Part shown: piece after piece, positions 20,027 to 31,824 of the stretch
How the letters are laid out: every line of letters starts with the position of its first letter
Numbering within the stretch: position 1 is the first letter of the stretch
Assembly: GCA_027859085.1 (NCBI GenBank)
Contig: JAQIBJ010000047.1
Location: forward strand, 1-64,000
Direction: 5' to 3'
DNA length: 64,000 nt
DNA from: Mycoplasmatota bacterium
GTDB lineage: Bacteria; Bacillota_I; Bacilli_A; Izemoplasmatales; Hujiaoplasmataceae
The notes under the pieces: generated by a model
What the model was told of the DNA's origin: nothing
The model's database searches: none
Seen by the model: the letters and a program-made list of their open reading frames with translations, nothing else
Program-made: the position numbers and the translations under genes

Positions 20027-20395
20027 ATGATACAACAAGAAACAAAACTAAAAATCGCTGATAACTCAGGTGCAAGAATTATTCAAACAATCAAAGTACT
20101 TGGTGGTACTAGCCGTAAGTATGCAAGCATTGGAGACGTAATCGTAGCTTCTGTTAAAAACGCTATTCCAGGTGGAATGGTTAAAAAAGGTGAGGTTGTT
20201 AAAGCAGTAATCGTTAGAACAAAATATACGTTACAACGTGCAGATGGTTCATTTATTAAATTTGATGATAACGCAGCAGTTATATTAAAAGAAGACGGCA
20301 ACATGATGGGAACCAGAATTTTTGGTCCTGTTGCAAGAGAGTTAAGGGACGCTAATTACACGAAAATAGTTTCTTTAGCTCCAGAAGTATTATAG
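20027..20395 (+). CDS. rplN: 50S ribosomal protein L14
   Basis: [27 protein letters not shown]. Confidence 0.98.
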   Translation: MIQQETKLKIADNSGARIIQTIKVLGGTSRKYASIGDVIVASVKNAIPGGMVKKGEVVKAVIVRTKYTLQRADGSFIKFDDNAAVILKEDGNMMGTRIFGPVARELRDANYTKIVSLAPEVL

Positions 20396-20406
20396 GAGGC
20401 GCATTT

Positions 20407-20745
20407 ATGAAATTAAAAAACGGTGATAAAGTAATCATAATCTCTGGCGCAGACAAAGGAAAAGAAGGAACAGTTCTTAAAGTCCTTAAAAAAACAAATC
20501 GTGTTGTTTTAGAAGGTGACGGATTAACGAAGATCAAAAAGCATCTTAAACCATCACAAGTAAATCCTGATGGAGGAATCATTGAAATTGAAAAACCAAT
20601 TCATGCTTCAAACGTGATGGTTATTGATCCAAAAGATAAAACAAGAACAAGAATCGGATATAAAACAGTAACTGAAACTAAGAATAAAGAAGAAGTTACT
20701 AAAAAAGTTAGATATGCAAAAAAATCTGGCAAAGAATTGAAATAG
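20407..20745 (+). CDS. rplX: 50S ribosomal protein L24
   Basis: [23 protein letters not shown]. Confidence 0.97.
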   Translation: MKLKNGDKVIIISGADKGKEGTVLKVLKKTNRVVLEGDGLTKIKKHLKPSQVNPDGGIIEIEKPIHASNVMVIDPKDKTRTRIGYKTVTETKNKEEVTKKVRYAKKSGKELK

Positions 20746-20760
20746 TGAAGGGAGAAAATA

Positions 20761-21300
20761 ATGAATAGATTACAAGAGAAATACCGTAAAGAGATTACAC
20801 CATCTTTAATGGAAAAATTCAATTATTCTTCCATCATGGAGACACCGAAAATCAGCAAGATCGTGATTAACATTGGTGCTGGAGATGCGGTTCAAAATCC
20901 GAAAGTATTAGATAATGCTGTTAGTGAATTAACACAAATAACAGGACAAAAGCCAATTGTAACTAGAGCTAAAAAATCTATAGCGACATATAAATTAAGA
21001 GAAGGTATGCCAATCGGATGTAAAGTTACTTTAAGAGGTCAAAGAATGTATGATTTCTTTGATAAATTAGTCTCGCTTGCTCTACCTAGAGTGAGAGACT
21101 TCAGAGGGATTAATCCTAAAGGATTTGACGGAAGAGGAAATTATACGCTTGGTGTTAAGGAACAATTAATATTCCCTGAAATTGACTACGATAAAGTAGG
21201 AAAAATCAGAGGAATGGATATTGTTATAGTTACATCAGCAAATACTGATCAAGAAGCTTTCGAATTGTTAAGTCAATTCGGAATGCCGTTTAGAAGATAG
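20761..21300 (+). CDS. rplE: 50S ribosomal protein L5
   Basis: [42 protein letters not shown]. Confidence 0.98.
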   Translation: MNRLQEKYRKEITPSLMEKFNYSSIMETPKISKIVINIGAGDAVQNPKVLDNAVSELTQITGQKPIVTRAKKSIATYKLREGMPIGCKVTLRGQRMYDFFDKLVSLALPRVRDFRGINPKGFDGRGNYTLGVKEQLIFPEIDYDKVGKIRGMDIVIVTSANTDQEAFELLSQFGMPFRR

Positions 21301-21309
21301 GAGGATACA

Positions 21310-21495
21310 ATGGCAAAAACATCAAAAAGAGTCAGTCAAAAACGCGGAAGTAAATTCGCAGTAAGAAACTATACGAGATGTGAACGTTGTGGACGTCCTC
21401 ATTCTGTATATCGCAAATTCAGATTATGTCGTATTTGTTTTAGAGAATTAGCTTACAAGGGTCAAATCCCTGGTGTTAAAAAAGCAAGTTGGTAA
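21310..21495 (+). CDS. rpsZ: 30S ribosomal protein S14 type Z (zinc-ribbon)
   Basis: [39 protein letters not shown]. Confidence 0.98.
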   Translation: MAKTSKRVSQKRGSKFAVRNYTRCERCGRPHSVYRKFRLCRICFRELAYKGQIPGVKKASW

Positions 21496-21548
21496 TATAT
21501 TATGAAAGAATTTATTTCCTATAAATCAAGGAAGGAGGCATTATTGAT

Positions 21549-21950
21549 ATGGTCATGACAGATCCTATTGCGGATATGTTAACAAGAATTCGCAACGCAA
21601 ATCAAATGAAACATAAAAAAGTTGAGCTACCAGCATCAAAATTAAAATCAGAAATCCTTAACGTTTTAAAAAAAGAAGGATATATCACAGATTTTGAAAG
21701 TGTAAATGATGGAGGCGTTCAAGGTACTTTACGTATACAGTTAAAGTATTTAGATAATGAAGAAAGAGTTATAAGAGGTTTGAAAAAGATTTCCAAACCT
21801 GGATTACGTGTTTATGCTAAAACAGACGACCTTCCTAAAGTTCTTAATGGACTTGGAATCGCGATTATTTCTACTTCAAAAGGTCTATTAACGGATAGAG
21901 CTGCGAGAAAAGAAAAAGTTGGCGGAGAAGTCTTAGCATATATATGGTAA
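21549..21950 (+). CDS. rpsH: 30S ribosomal protein S8
   Basis: [37 protein letters not shown]. Confidence 0.98.
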   Translation: MVMTDPIADMLTRIRNANQMKHKKVELPASKLKSEILNVLKKEGYITDFESVNDGGVQGTLRIQLKYLDNEERVIRGLKKISKPGLRVYAKTDDLPKVLNGLGIAIISTSKGLLTDRAARKEKVGGEVLAYIW

Positions 21951-21978
21951 CAAAAAATAATGGAGGTGCAAGAAAACT

Positions 21979-22521
21979 ATGAGTCGAGTTGGTAATCAAT
22001 CGATCAAGCTTCCTCAAGGCGTAGAAATTAACGTCAACGATGAAAACTTCGTTGTAGTTAAAGGGCCTAAAGGGGAATTAAGCTTTGGATTCGATAAAAA
22101 TATGACAATAAACATAAATGAAGACGAAATTTCTGTAACCCGACCAAATGATTCATTACGCAATCGTGCTTTACACGGAACAACAAGAGCGTTATTGAAT
22201 AATATGGTTATTGGAGTAAGTGAAGGATATTTAAAAGCCCTTGAAATTAAAGGTGTCGGATACCGTGCGCAATTAAAAGGTTCAGATACATTAGTTCTTA
22301 ATGTCGGATATTCTAACCCAGTTGAAATGGAAATTCCTAAAGGAATTACCGTGGAAGTTCCAAAAAATACAGAAATACAAGTAAGAGGTGCTAATAAACA
22401 AGAAGTCGGTCAATTTGCCGCAATTATTCGTAAAGTTCGTTTACCTGAACCATATCTTGGAAAAGGTATTCGTTACAAAGATGAATATGTACGTCGTAAA
22501 GAAGGGAAAACAGCTGCTTAA
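21979..22521 (+). CDS. rplF: 50S ribosomal protein L6
   Basis: [39 protein letters not shown]. Confidence 0.98.
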   Translation: MSRVGNQSIKLPQGVEINVNDENFVVVKGPKGELSFGFDKNMTININEDEISVTRPNDSLRNRALHGTTRALLNNMVIGVSEGYLKALEIKGVGYRAQLKGSDTLVLNVGYSNPVEMEIPKGITVEVPKNTEIQVRGANKQEVGQFAAIIRKVRLPEPYLGKGIRYKDEYVRRKEGKTAA

Positions 22522-22542
22522 TCGCAGTTGAGAGGTGATATT

Positions 22543-22893
22543 ATGTTTAAACCAGTAATAAAAAACAAAAATAGAAAAGTTAGACATCGTCGTATGAGAT
22601 TTTACATAAAAGGAACTGCTGAAAGACCACGTCTAAATGTTTTCCGTTCTAACAAACAAATTTATGCACAAATCATAGACGATACAAATTCTGTAACATT
22701 AGCACAAGCTTCATCACTTAAATTAGAAAATGGAGCAAATATCAAAGGCGCAAAATCCGTAGGTAAATTAGTTGCTGAACAAGCAGTTAAACAAGGTGTT
22801 AAAAAAGTCGTATTCGACCGTGGTGGTTATTTATACCATGGAAGAGTAAAAGCTTTAGCAGATGCTGCTAGAGCAGCAGGGCTAGAATTCTAA
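22543..22893 (+). CDS. rplR: 50S ribosomal protein L18
   Basis: [50 protein letters not shown]; start reset to MFKPV. Confidence 0.97.
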   Translation: MFKPVIKNKNRKVRHRRMRFYIKGTAERPRLNVFRSNKQIYAQIIDDTNSVTLAQASSLKLENGANIKGAKSVGKLVAEQAVKQGVKKVVFDRGGYLYHGRVKALADAARAAGLEF

Positions 22894-22910
22894 TGAAGGA
22901 GGTAATCTAA

Positions 22911-23444
22911 ATGGAAAACAATAAACGTAGCAAAAGAGGAAGAAAGCCTCGTTCTAAAAGAGAGCCAAAACTTTATGAAGAAAGAGTAGTTAACATTGGA
23001 CGTGTAACCAAAGTTGTTAAAGGTGGTAGACGTTTCAAATTCTCAGCTTTAGTTGTTGTTGGCGATCAAAAAGGAAAAGTAGGATTCGGAATTGGTAAAG
23101 CTAGTGAGGTTCCGGATGCAATTAAAAAAGCAATTGAGACCGCTAAGAAAAATATTATTGAAGTTCATAGAAATGGAACAACAATACCTCATACAATTAC
23201 TGGGAAATTCGGTGGCGGAAAAGTATTCTTAAGACCAGCTGTAGAAGGTACCGGTGTAATTGCTGGTGGTGCAGTACGTGCTGTCTTAGAATTAGCAGGA
23301 ATCAAAGATGTATTGTCTAAATCTTTAGGTTCGGATGCTCCAGTTAATATCGTTAGTGCAACTGTTCGAGCCTTAAGTGAATTAAGAACTGTTGAACAAG
23401 TTGCTGAAATGAGAGGCTTAACTGTCGAGGAGGTTCTACACTAA
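22911..23444 (+). CDS. rpsE: 30S ribosomal protein S5
   Basis: [27 protein letters not shown]. Confidence 0.98.
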   Translation: MENNKRSKRGRKPRSKREPKLYEERVVNIGRVTKVVKGGRRFKFSALVVVGDQKGKVGFGIGKASEVPDAIKKAIETAKKNIIEVHRNGTTIPHTITGKFGGGKVFLRPAVEGTGVIAGGAVRAVLELAGIKDVLSKSLGSDAPVNIVSATVRALSELRTVEQVAEMRGLTVEEVLH

Positions 23445-23629
23445 TGGCTAAATTAAAAGTAACCCTTACAAAGGGTTTATCAGGTAGAAAACCTAATCAA
23501 GTAAAAACGGTTAAAGCTTTAGGACTGAACAAAAGAACGTCATCTGTTGTTGTTGAAGACACAGATATGATTAAAGGTATGATTAATACCATTAGTCATT
23601 TAGTTTCAGTCGAAGAAGTAAGCAAGTAG
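23444..23629 (+). CDS. rpmD: 50S ribosomal protein L30
   Basis: [26 protein letters not shown]. Confidence 0.97.
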   Translation: MAKLKVTLTKGLSGRKPNQVKTVKALGLNKRTSSVVVEDTDMIKGMINTISHLVSVEEVSK

Positions 23630-23640
23630 GGGGTGCTGAT

Positions 23641-24081
23641 ATGAAATTACACGAATTAAAACCAAATTCAGGCGCAACTCATTACAAAAAAAGAGTGGGT
23701 CGTGGAAATGGTAGTGGTTTAGGTAAAACAGCTGGACGTGGACATAATGGACAAAATTCTCGTTCAGGTGGTGGCGTAAGACTTGGTTTTGAAGGTGGAC
23801 AAACTCCACTATTCAAACGTCTTCCTAAAAAAGGGTTTACAAATCCTTTTAGAAAGGAATTCGCTGTAGTCAATTTATCTGACCTTAATAGATATGAAGC
23901 AGATACAGAGGTAACACCTGAATTATTACTTAAAGATCGTATTATTCGTAAAGAATTAAGCGGCGTTAAAATTTTAGGTAGAGGAAAATTAGAAATTAAA
24001 CTAACTGTTAAGGCTCATAAATTTTCTACTTCTGCAAAAGAAGCTATAGAAGCAGCTGGTGGCACGGTTGAGGTGATATAA
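23641..24081 (+). CDS. rplO: 50S ribosomal protein L15
   Basis: [49 protein letters not shown]. Confidence 0.98.
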   Translation: MKLHELKPNSGATHYKKRVGRGNGSGLGKTAGRGHNGQNSRSGGGVRLGFEGGQTPLFKRLPKKGFTNPFRKEFAVVNLSDLNRYEADTEVTPELLLKDRIIRKELSGVKILGRGKLEIKLTVKAHKFSTSAKEAIEAAGGTVEVI

Positions 24082-25442
24082 TGGAAACAATTAAAAAGAT
24101 TTTCAGTAACAAAGAAGTCTTGAAAAAAATTGCTTTTACATTAATGATCTTTTTAATCTTTAAACTTTTAACTAAAGTGACCATTCCATTGGTTGATCAA
24201 GCGGCATTCGCCGATTCGTTTGAAGGGGGATTCTTAGGAATCGCTAACTCAATATCTGGGGGAGCATTAAGAAATTATTCGGTTGTTGCTCTTGGTATTA
24301 GTCCATACATTACTGCATCAATTGTTGTGCAGTTATTACAAATGGACATTGTTCCATTCTTAAAAGAGTGGAGCGAAGAAGGAGAAGTCGGTAAAAAGAA
24401 AATCTCTAGATTAACACGTTATTTAGCAATAGCTCTTGCTTTTGTTCAAGCAATTGCAATGACATTTGCATTCAATAATGTGGGCGCAGGACTTTTCACT
24501 TCACAAGCGACAGATTGGGCAACTTTAGGTGGTAGAAACCTATGGTTCATTGTGTATTTCTATATTGCAGTTGTATTAACTGCAGGGACTGCATTAATGA
24601 TTTGGTTGTCAGATCAAATTTCGCTTAAAGGTATTGGTAATGGAACATCAATGCTAATCGTGGCTGGTATTATTATTTCATTCCCAGGAACGATTGTATC
24701 GTTGGTTCAATACTATATCGCAGACCCAGGTAACGCTTTACAAGCTGTTTTTGTTAATCAAGGACATTTTAGCGGGTATGTTTTATTTGGTGTCAGCATG
24801 TTAATGTTTGTTTTAGTATTAGTAGGTGTGACATATATGCAAATCGCAATCAGAAAAGTTCCTATTCAATATGCAAACAGACCAGGCTCATCAAAATTCA
24901 AAGGTAAATCAGAATCTAACATTCCAATCAAATTAAATACTGCAGGAGTTATTCCGGTTATCTTTGCATCAATTATTTTGTCTTTACCATTAACAGTCAT
25001 CGGTTATGTCGCAGGTAATAATACAAGCTCAGGCGGCTGGATGAACTGGCTCCAACAAATATTCACATATACTGAACCAATTGGTTTTGTAATGTATGCA
25101 TTACTAATCTTTATTTTCACATTCTTCTATTCGTTCATTCTAATCAAACCAGAACAAATAGCAGAAAACCTAAACAAACAAAATGCTTATATTCCTGGTG
25201 TTAGACCTGGAAAAGAAACTGAAGCTCATATTACTAAGATATTATTTAGAGTAACAGTTGTTGGTGCATTTTACCTGGTAGTTGTGGCAAGTTTACCGAT
25301 TATTACATCGATTATTCTTGGTCATAATTACGCTCAAATCGGAGGGACATCTTTATTGATTATTGTTGGTGTAGCACTTGAAACAGCGAGACAAATTGAA
25401 GCTGATACTCAAGAAAAAGCTTACGCTGGCTTTATGAGATAA
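24081..25442 (+). CDS. secY: Preprotein translocase subunit SecY
   Basis: ALGISPYITASIVVQLL; KPEQIAENLNKQNAYIPGVRPGKET. Confidence 0.98.
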   Translation: METIKKIFSNKEVLKKIAFTLMIFLIFKLLTKVTIPLVDQAAFADSFEGGFLGIANSISGGALRNYSVVALGISPYITASIVVQLLQMDIVPFLKEWSEEGEVGKKKISRLTRYLAIALAFVQAIAMTFAFNNVGAGLFTSQATDWATLGGRNLWFIVYFYIAVVLTAGTALMIWLSDQISLKGIGNGTSMLIVAGIIISFPGTIVSLVQYYIADPGNALQAVFVNQGHFSGYVLFGVSMLMFVLVLVGVTYMQIAIRKVPIQYANRPGSSKFKGKSESNIPIKLNTAGVIPVIFASIILSLPLTVIGYVAGNNTSSGGWMNWLQQIFTYTEPIGFVMYALLIFIFTFFYSFILIKPEQIAENLNKQNAYIPGVRPGKETEAHITKILFRVTVVGAFYLVVVASLPIITSIILGHNYAQIGGTSLLIIVGVALETARQIEADTQEKAYAGFMR

Positions 25443-25446
25443 TGCC

Positions 25447-26097
25447 ATGATTAACTTGTTGATTATGGGTAAACCTGGAGCAGGTAAGGGTACCCAAGCA
25501 AAAAAAATTCTTGATCATTTTAATTTAACCCATATTTCCACTGGCGAGATTTATCGTGAAGAAATTAAAAAGGGTTCATACATTGGTCAAGAAGCTAAAA
25601 AATACTTAGATCAAGGAAACTTAGTACCTGACAAAATGACAAATGATATTGTTCGTGGCGTCCTTTCGACCACTGAATTCGAAAACGGATTTATGTTGGA
25701 TGGATATCCAAGAACAATTTCTCAAGCAGAAGCGTTGGATGAGATGTTAAACAAACGTCAAATTCAATTAACTGCAGTGATCAATGTCGACGTCGATGAT
25801 GACATCATCTCAGACCGTATGTCGGGAAGAAGAGTATGTTCTAATTGTGGTGAAACTTACCACTTAGAATATCAACAACCAAAAGTTGATGGCGTTTGTG
25901 ATGTCTGCGGACATCAATTGATTCAAAGACCCGATGATTTAAAAGAATCAGTTTTGAATAGATTGAAAATCTATAAGAACAAAACACAACCATTATTAGA
26001 TTATTATGAACAAAAAGATCTATTAAGGGTTATTGATGGTGAGAATTCGAGCGATCGAGTATTTGAAGATATACTAAAAAAACTAGGTGAGTTGTAA
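25447..26097 (+). CDS. adk: Adenylate kinase (zinc-binding LID)
   Basis: [56 protein letters not shown]. Confidence 0.97.
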   Translation: MINLLIMGKPGAGKGTQAKKILDHFNLTHISTGEIYREEIKKGSYIGQEAKKYLDQGNLVPDKMTNDIVRGVLSTTEFENGFMLDGYPRTISQAEALDEMLNKRQIQLTAVINVDVDDDIISDRMSGRRVCSNCGETYHLEYQQPKVDGVCDVCGHQLIQRPDDLKESVLNRLKIYKNKTQPLLDYYEQKDLLRVIDGENSSDRVFEDILKKLGEL

Positions 26098-26846
26098 TGA
26101 TTAAACTTAAATCAAAAAGAGAAATTGAATTAATGCGAGAAGCTGGACGTATAGTTGCTTTAGCACATCAAGCTGCTGGAGATTATATAAAGCCAGGCAT
26201 TTCAACAAAAGATCTAGATGGTTTAATAGAAAAAGTCATTCGTGAAAACGATGCAACCCCATCTTTTAAAAACTACAATGGTTTTCCCGCAGCAGCATGC
26301 ATATCAATCAATGAAGAAGTTGTTCATGGTATTCCAAGTAAAAAGCGAATTCTTAAAGAAGGCGATATCGTCTCTGTTGATATAGGCGCTATTTACAAAG
26401 GATATCACGGTGACTCCGCTTGGACTTATGCATGCGGGGAAATATCTATTGAAGCAAATAGATTACTCGAAGGTACTAAAGAAAGTCTTTTTAAAGGCTT
26501 AGAATTTGCTAAAGCAGGTAATCGCTTATCAGATATTTCTCATGCTATACAAAAATATGCGGAAAGTCTTGGTTTTAGTGTTGTTAGAGAATTTGTCGGC
26601 CACGGGTTAGGTAGAGAACTCCATGAAGATCCACAAATACCAAATTATGGATTGCCTGGACGAGGACCTAAACTAAAAGCTGGCATGACTTTAGCAATTG
26701 AACCAATGATCAATTTAGGGAATAAAGATGTCAGAGTAAAAACTGATGGGTGGACAGCAGTGACCAGAGATAAATCGATATCTGCTCATTATGAGCATTC
26801 AATATTGATTACTAAAACAGGTTACGAAATATTAACCAAATTATAA
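26097..26846 (+). CDS. map: Methionine aminopeptidase type I
   Basis: [48 protein letters not shown]. Confidence 0.97.
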   Translation: MIKLKSKREIELMREAGRIVALAHQAAGDYIKPGISTKDLDGLIEKVIRENDATPSFKNYNGFPAAACISINEEVVHGIPSKKRILKEGDIVSVDIGAIYKGYHGDSAWTYACGEISIEANRLLEGTKESLFKGLEFAKAGNRLSDISHAIQKYAESLGFSVVREFVGHGLGRELHEDPQIPNYGLPGRGPKLKAGMTLAIEPMINLGNKDVRVKTDGWTAVTRDKSISAHYEHSILITKTGYEILTKL

Positions 26847-26858
26847 GGAGTGATTGAT

Positions 26859-27083
26859 TTGGCACAAAAAGAAGAAGTAATTGAAATGGTAGGAACTGTT
26901 ATTGAAGTTTTACCGAACGCAAAATTTTTAATTGAGCTAGAAAACAAACACCGTATTATCGGCCACGTTTCTGGTAAAATCCGCATGCACTACATACGCA
27001 TTTTACCAGGTGATAAAGTAAAAGTTGAACTATCAACATACGACCTAACACGTGGACGCATTACATATCGAATGAAAAATTAA
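26859..27083 (+). CDS. infA: Translation initiation factor IF-1
   Basis: [52 protein letters not shown]; start likely TTG 26859 (AAGGAG 26845-26850). Confidence 0.96.
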   Translation: MAQKEEVIEMVGTVIEVLPNAKFLIELENKHRIIGHVSGKIRMHYIRILPGDKVKVELSTYDLTRGRITYRMKN

Positions 27084-27120
27084 TAAATTATATATGGAAA
27101 GATTTTAAGGAGGTAATGGT

Positions 27121-27237
27121 ATGAAAGTAAGACCATCTGTAAAAAAAATCTGTGATAAATGTAAGATCATAAAAAGAAAAGGTAAAGTTTATGTAATTTG
27201 TGATAATCCAAAGCATAAACAAAGACAAGGAAAATAG
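27121..27237 (+). CDS. rpmJ: 50S ribosomal protein L36 (absent from ORF track because of length)
   Basis: Translation [48 protein letters not shown]; between infA and rpsM. Confidence 0.97.
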   Translation: MKVRPSVKKICDKCKIIKRKGKVYVICDNPKHKQRQGK

Positions 27238-27246
27238 GAGGAAACT

Positions 27247-27612
27247 ATGGCAAGAATCGCAGGAGTTGATATTCCTAAAGAAAAAAGAGTCGTTGTTGCT
27301 TTAACATATGTATTTGGTATTGGTAGAACTAGATCTGAAAAGATTTTAGAAGCTGCTGGTATAGATGAAAGCACAAGAGTAAAAGATTTATCAGACTCGG
27401 ATGTAGTAAAAATTCGTCAAGAAGTTGAAAAATTTACTGTCGAAGGTGACTTAAGACGTGAAGTAGCTTTAAACATTAAACGTTTAAGTGAAATTGGAAG
27501 TTACCGTGGATTAAGACATCGTAGAGGATTACCTGTACATGGACAAAACACTCGTAACAATGCAAGAACACGTAAAGGCCCAAGAAGAACTATAGCTAAT
27601 AAGAAAAAATAA
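27247..27612 (+). CDS. rpsM: 30S ribosomal protein S13
   Basis: [47 protein letters not shown]. Confidence 0.98.
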   Translation: MARIAGVDIPKEKRVVVALTYVFGIGRTRSEKILEAAGIDESTRVKDLSDSDVVKIRQEVEKFTVEGDLRREVALNIKRLSEIGSYRGLRHRRGLPVHGQNTRNNARTRKGPRRTIANKKK

Positions 27613-27630
27613 GAAGGGAGACTGAATAAA

Positions 27631-28020
27631 ATGGCACGTAAAAAAGTTAAAACAAAACGTCGTGTGAAAAAGAATATTCCTTCAGGAATAGCACATATTC
27701 ATTCGACTTTCAATAATACTATTATTACAATCACTGATTCAAGTGGTAATGCAATTGCTTGGAGTTCAGCTGGAGCAATCGGGTATAAAGGTAGCCGTAA
27801 ATCTACTCCTTTTGCAGCAGGTTTAGCTTCTGAAGCGGCAGCAAAATCAGCAATGGATCATGGGGTTTTAAAAGTTGAAGTAGAAGTCAAAGGTCCAGGA
27901 CCTGGACGTGAAGCTGCTATTAGAAGCTTACAAGTAGCAGGATTAGAGATTACAGCAATTAAAGATGTTACACCAGTTCCTCATAACGGATGTCGTCCAC
28001 CAAAACGACCACGTGGTTAG
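27631..28020 (+). CDS. rpsK: 30S ribosomal protein S11
   Basis: [30 protein letters not shown]. Confidence 0.98.
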   Translation: MARKKVKTKRRVKKNIPSGIAHIHSTFNNTIITITDSSGNAIAWSSAGAIGYKGSRKSTPFAAGLASEAAAKSAMDHGVLKVEVEVKGPGPGREAAIRSLQVAGLEITAIKDVTPVPHNGCRPPKRPRG

Positions 28021-28026
28021 GAGGTA

Positions 28027-28977
28027 ATGATGAAGGACTTGAAATTCGAAAAACCTAAAACAGAAATATCAGAGCTAGAGGATAACTACGGAAAATTCAC
28101 TATCTCACCTCTTGAAAGAGGTTACGGTATTACACTAGGTAACTCTTTAAGACGAGTTTTATTGTCTTCTTTACCTGGCGCAGCAATCGTTAATGTTAAT
28201 ATCGCGGGGGTTGTTCATGAATTTACACCAATCGATGGTGTCATTGAAGATGTAACAACCATCATTCTAAATCTTAAGGGTGTTATTCTTTCGATTGACA
28301 ACGATGATCCAATAGTTGAAAAACGCTTGGACATTTCAGTTGAAGGCCCAAGAGATGTTTATGCATCAGATATTATAGCTGATGAAGAAGTTGAAATTAA
28401 AAACCCAGATCATTTTATTTGCCGTGTAAATAAAGGCGTATTAAGAATGACGCTTAAAGCTAAAAAAGGTAATGGATATGTAAATGCTTTTGAAAATGCA
28501 AAATACAAAGATGATGTAAATGACATTTCAATTGACAGTATCTATACACCAATCACACGCGCAAGATATGATGTTGAAAAAACGAGAGTTGAAGACTCTG
28601 CAGACTATGATAAACTTACAATGGAAGTTTGGACAGACAAATCTATTAATCCAAAAGACGCAATTGGTTTAGCATCTAAAATGCTAATCGATCACTTAAA
28701 TGAATTCGTAGATTTATCAGAAAAAGCTGCTGATGAAGAGTTTATGGTAGAAAGAGAAGTTGAAGAAACTAATAAAAACTTAGAAAAACCAATTGAAGAC
28801 TTAGACTTATCTGTTCGTTCTTACAACTGTTTGAAACGCGCAGGTATCAATAATCTTTCAGAACTTATTGAAAAAACTGAAGAAGACATGATGAAAGTAA
28901 GAAATCTTGGTAAAAAATCATTGAAAGAAGTTAAGCAAAAGCTTGAAGAATTGAATTTAAGCTTAGCTAAACACTAA
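28027..28977 (+). CDS. rpoA: RNA polymerase alpha subunit
   Basis: PLERGYGITLGNSLRRVLLSSLPGAA; alpha-CTD LSVRSYNCLKRAGINNLSEL. Confidence 0.98.
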   Translation: MMKDLKFEKPKTEISELEDNYGKFTISPLERGYGITLGNSLRRVLLSSLPGAAIVNVNIAGVVHEFTPIDGVIEDVTTIILNLKGVILSIDNDDPIVEKRLDISVEGPRDVYASDIIADEEVEIKNPDHFICRVNKGVLRMTLKAKKGNGYVNAFENAKYKDDVNDISIDSIYTPITRARYDVEKTRVEDSADYDKLTMEVWTDKSINPKDAIGLASKMLIDHLNEFVDLSEKAADEEFMVEREVEETNKNLEKPIEDLDLSVRSYNCLKRAGINNLSELIEKTEEDMMKVRNLGKKSLKEVKQKLEELNLSLAKH

Positions 28978-28993
28978 TCGATAGGAGGAAATT

Positions 28994-29356
28994 ATGGCAA
29001 GCAGAGGATACACTAAACTTAATCGTAATAGCGCTAATCGTAAGGCTCTAATTCGTGATTTAGCTACTCAACTAATTATGCATGAGAGAATTGAAACAAC
29101 ACTTACTAAGGCTAAAGAAATCAGAAGAACTGTTGAAAAATTAATTACTCTTGCAAAAAAAGGTGACTTGAATTCAACAAGAATCGCTGAAAAAACAGTT
29201 AGAGAATTAAAAATAGATGATCAATATGCTATCGTTAAACTAATCAAAGAATTAGGACCTAAATATAAAGATAGAAACGGTGGATACACACGTATCTACA
29301 AGACTGGACCACGCTTAGGTGATTCAAGTCCAATGGCTATTATTGAATTAGTATAA
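28994..29356 (+). CDS. rplQ: 50S ribosomal protein L17
   Basis: YTKLNRNSANRKALIRDLATQLIMHERIETTLTKAKEIR. Confidence 0.98.
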   Translation: MASRGYTKLNRNSANRKALIRDLATQLIMHERIETTLTKAKEIRRTVEKLITLAKKGDLNSTRIAEKTVRELKIDDQYAIVKLIKELGPKYKDRNGGYTRIYKTGPRLGDSSPMAIIELV

Positions 29357-29363
29357 TAAAAAT

Positions 29364-29391
29364 AAAGTATCGAGAAATCGATACTTTTTTT
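29364..29391 (+). terminator. Terminator after rplQ
   Basis: AAAGTATCGA-gaaa-TCGATACTTTTTTT. Confidence 0.9.
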
Positions 29392-29414
29392 ACATTTTTC
29401 CGGGAGGAAGCCTT

Positions 29415-30128
29415 ATGAATAAAGAAACGTATTTTTTAGAACTTTATAATAAATTAGATACATACTTAAGAGTCAAACATTTTAACAATAACCCTTCTTA
29501 CATGAGTTATGTTAGGAAATTATTCTATATAAAAAAACATAAGCTTGAACCGATTATCAATCGAGAACATCAATTCGATGTTTTAAAAACTGCAGGTGAA
29601 ATTAGAAATATTATTGCTCATAATAATGATATTATCATACCAAATGAGTCGTTTTTAAAGACGTTTGAAAACTTGGTTAATCGTATAGTTGAACCTAAAA
29701 AAGTAACTCAGGTAATGACTGTTTTTAGCGATTTACAGACAAAAGAATATAGCGATAGATTGTCTGAAGTTATTGCATTAATGAAAGATAGTGGATTTGC
29801 TTCAATTCCCATTTTAAACAACAAAAAATTTGTTGGTATGTTTACGGAGAGAACAGTCTTTGATTACTTAACCATCTCAGAAAGAATTATTGATAAAGAC
29901 ATGCTCATCAAAGAATTTCATGAAGTGATTGATTTAGACGAAGAACCTAGGAAATATTTTAATTTTGTAGATCGAAAAATGACTGTTGACGAAGCCTATG
30001 ATATTTTTACCAGTGACTTTAAAGACAAGCATAATTTAATCCTTTTGTTGGTGACTGAAAATGGCTCACCCAAGGAGTCATTACTAGGTATTGTTGCATT
30101 AAGAGATTTAAAAAATGAATTGTTATAA
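29415..30128 (+). CDS. CBS-domain pair protein with N-terminal helical domain
   Basis: SEVIALMKDSGFASIPILNNKKFVGMFTERTVFDYL and second CBS-like half ending LGIVALRDLKNELL. Confidence 0.7.
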   Translation: MNKETYFLELYNKLDTYLRVKHFNNNPSYMSYVRKLFYIKKHKLEPIINREHQFDVLKTAGEIRNIIAHNNDIIIPNESFLKTFENLVNRIVEPKKVTQVMTVFSDLQTKEYSDRLSEVIALMKDSGFASIPILNNKKFVGMFTERTVFDYLTISERIIDKDMLIKEFHEVIDLDEEPRKYFNFVDRKMTVDEAYDIFTSDFKDKHNLILLLVTENGSPKESLLGIVALRDLKNELL

Positions 30129-30190
30129 TTGGATTAACACTATCATAGCAATTTTAAATTTATTTTGATATAATAACTTAGGTGATGTAA

Positions 30191-30991
30191 ATGGGCTATA
30201 TAACTATAAAAGACTTAAATTTTTCTTATAATCGCAAGCAAAATGTTTTAAATAATATCAACGTTGAAATTAATAAAGGTGATTGGGTTGCTGTGCTTGG
30301 ACATAACGGTTCTGGTAAATCTACACTCGCCAAAGCATTGGTTGGTTTAATAGAACCTCAATCAGGAACCATTACAATTGATGGTCTAGAATTAACTGAA
30401 GAATCAGCTTATGATATTCGAAAAAAAATAGGTATTGTATTTCAAAATCCGGATAATCAATTTGTAGGTGTTACTGTAAGAGATGACATCGCTTTTGGTA
30501 TGGAAAATTTGCAAGTCGCTAGAGAAGAAATGATTGAACGTATTCTTTTTTATGCAGATAAAGTTCAAATGAAGAATTTTTTAGATAAAGAACCTTCTCA
30601 ATTATCTGGCGGACAAAAACAAAGAGTTGCGATTGCTGGTATTTTAGCAATGAAAACAGATATTATTATATTTGACGAAGCAACATCTATGCTTGATCCA
30701 TCTGCTAGAGAAGAATTGATGAGTTATATTAAAAGTTTACATGATGAAGGATTAACCATCATCATGATTACACATGATATTAATGAAGCGCTACTAGCTG
30801 ATAAATTGTTAATCTTAAAAGAAGGCGAAGTTTTTGCACAAGATGATAGTAGAAAATTAATGAGACATAAACATTTATTTGTTGAAAGTCATTTGGAATT
30901 ACCTGTTGCTTTAGATGTAGCAAATGAATTGAAAGACAAAAAATACGATTTGATAAAGGAGACATTATGGGCATACGTTTCAATGAAGTAA
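30191..30991 (+). CDS. ecfA1: ECF transporter ATPase A1
   Basis: Walker A GHNGSGKS, LSGGQKQRVAIAG, followed by ecfA2 and ecfT. Confidence 0.93.
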   Translation: MGYITIKDLNFSYNRKQNVLNNINVEINKGDWVAVLGHNGSGKSTLAKALVGLIEPQSGTITIDGLELTEESAYDIRKKIGIVFQNPDNQFVGVTVRDDIAFGMENLQVAREEMIERILFYADKVQMKNFLDKEPSQLSGGQKQRVAIAGILAMKTDIIIFDEATSMLDPSAREELMSYIKSLHDEGLTIIMITHDINEALLADKLLILKEGEVFAQDDSRKLMRHKHLFVESHLELPVALDVANELKDKKYDLIKETLWAYVSMK

Positions 30992-31824
30992 GTTATACAT
31001 ATAACTCATTCTCCGATATGGAAGCATCTGCTATATATAAAATAAGTTTAGACATTAAAGAAAAAGATGAATTCATTGCTTTGGTTGGTCATACTGGTTC
31101 AGGTAAAACAACTTTGGCAAAGCATATGAATGCATTAATTTTTCCCACGTCTGGTTATATGGAAATCTTTGGTAAAAAAATCGAACATAAGAGAAATAAA
31201 AAAATTAAGTATAATGACATTAGACAAAATGTCGGACTTGTTTTTCAGTTTCCAGAATATCAACTGTTTGAAGAAACCGTTTTAAAAGATGTGATGTTTG
31301 GTCCTATGAATTTTCATATTGATAAAGAAGAAGCAAAGGAATTGGCTATGAACGCCATTCGTCTAGTGGGATTAGATGAAAGTTATTTTGAGCGCAATCC
31401 TTATAATTTATCAGGTGGAGAGAAAAAAAGAGTATCAATCGCTGGTATTCTTGCGATGGATCCTAAGATACTTGTATTGGATGAACCCACGTCAGGATTA
31501 GATCCTGCTGGTAAAAGAGTATTAATGGAATTATTTCTAAACATTCATGAAACCACCAATAAAACGGTTGTTATTATTACGCATGATATGGATTTAGTAT
31601 ATGAGTATTTTAATAGAGTTATTGTTATGAATGAAGGCGAAAAAATATACGAAGGCGAACCTGAAAAATTATTTAGAAATTCAGCTTTAATAGAAGAATA
31701 TCTTGATTATCCGAACTCAATTAAAGTGTTAAAACATTTGAATAAAACACTTAAACTTGATTTGGATGTGTTCAAAAAAACCGCAGATGATGTATTGGCT
31801 GAAATTAAAAAGGCGGTGAAATAA
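30967..31824 (+). CDS. ecfA2: ECF transporter ATPase A2
   Basis: GHTGSGKT, LSGGEKKRVSIAGILAMDP. Confidence 0.93.
   Translation: MGIRFNEVSYTYNSFSDMEASAIYKISLDIKEKDEFIALVGHTGSGKTTLAKHMNALIFPTSGYMEIFGKKIEHKRNKKIKYNDIRQNVGLVFQFPEYQLFEETVLKDVMFGPMNFHIDKEEAKELAMNAIRLVGLDESYFERNPYNLSGGEKKRVSIAGILAMDPKILVLDEPTSGLDPAGKRVLMELFLNIHETTNKTVVIITHDMDLVYEYFNRVIVMNEGEKIYEGEPEKLFRNSALIEEYLDYPNSIKVLKHLNKTLKLDLDVFKKTADDVLAEIKKAVK

Noticed and set aside
15282-24000. Numerous minus-strand ORFs of 60-92 aa across the ribosomal operon
   Set aside because: All lie opposite highly conserved r-protein genes; no homology-like motifs or promoters
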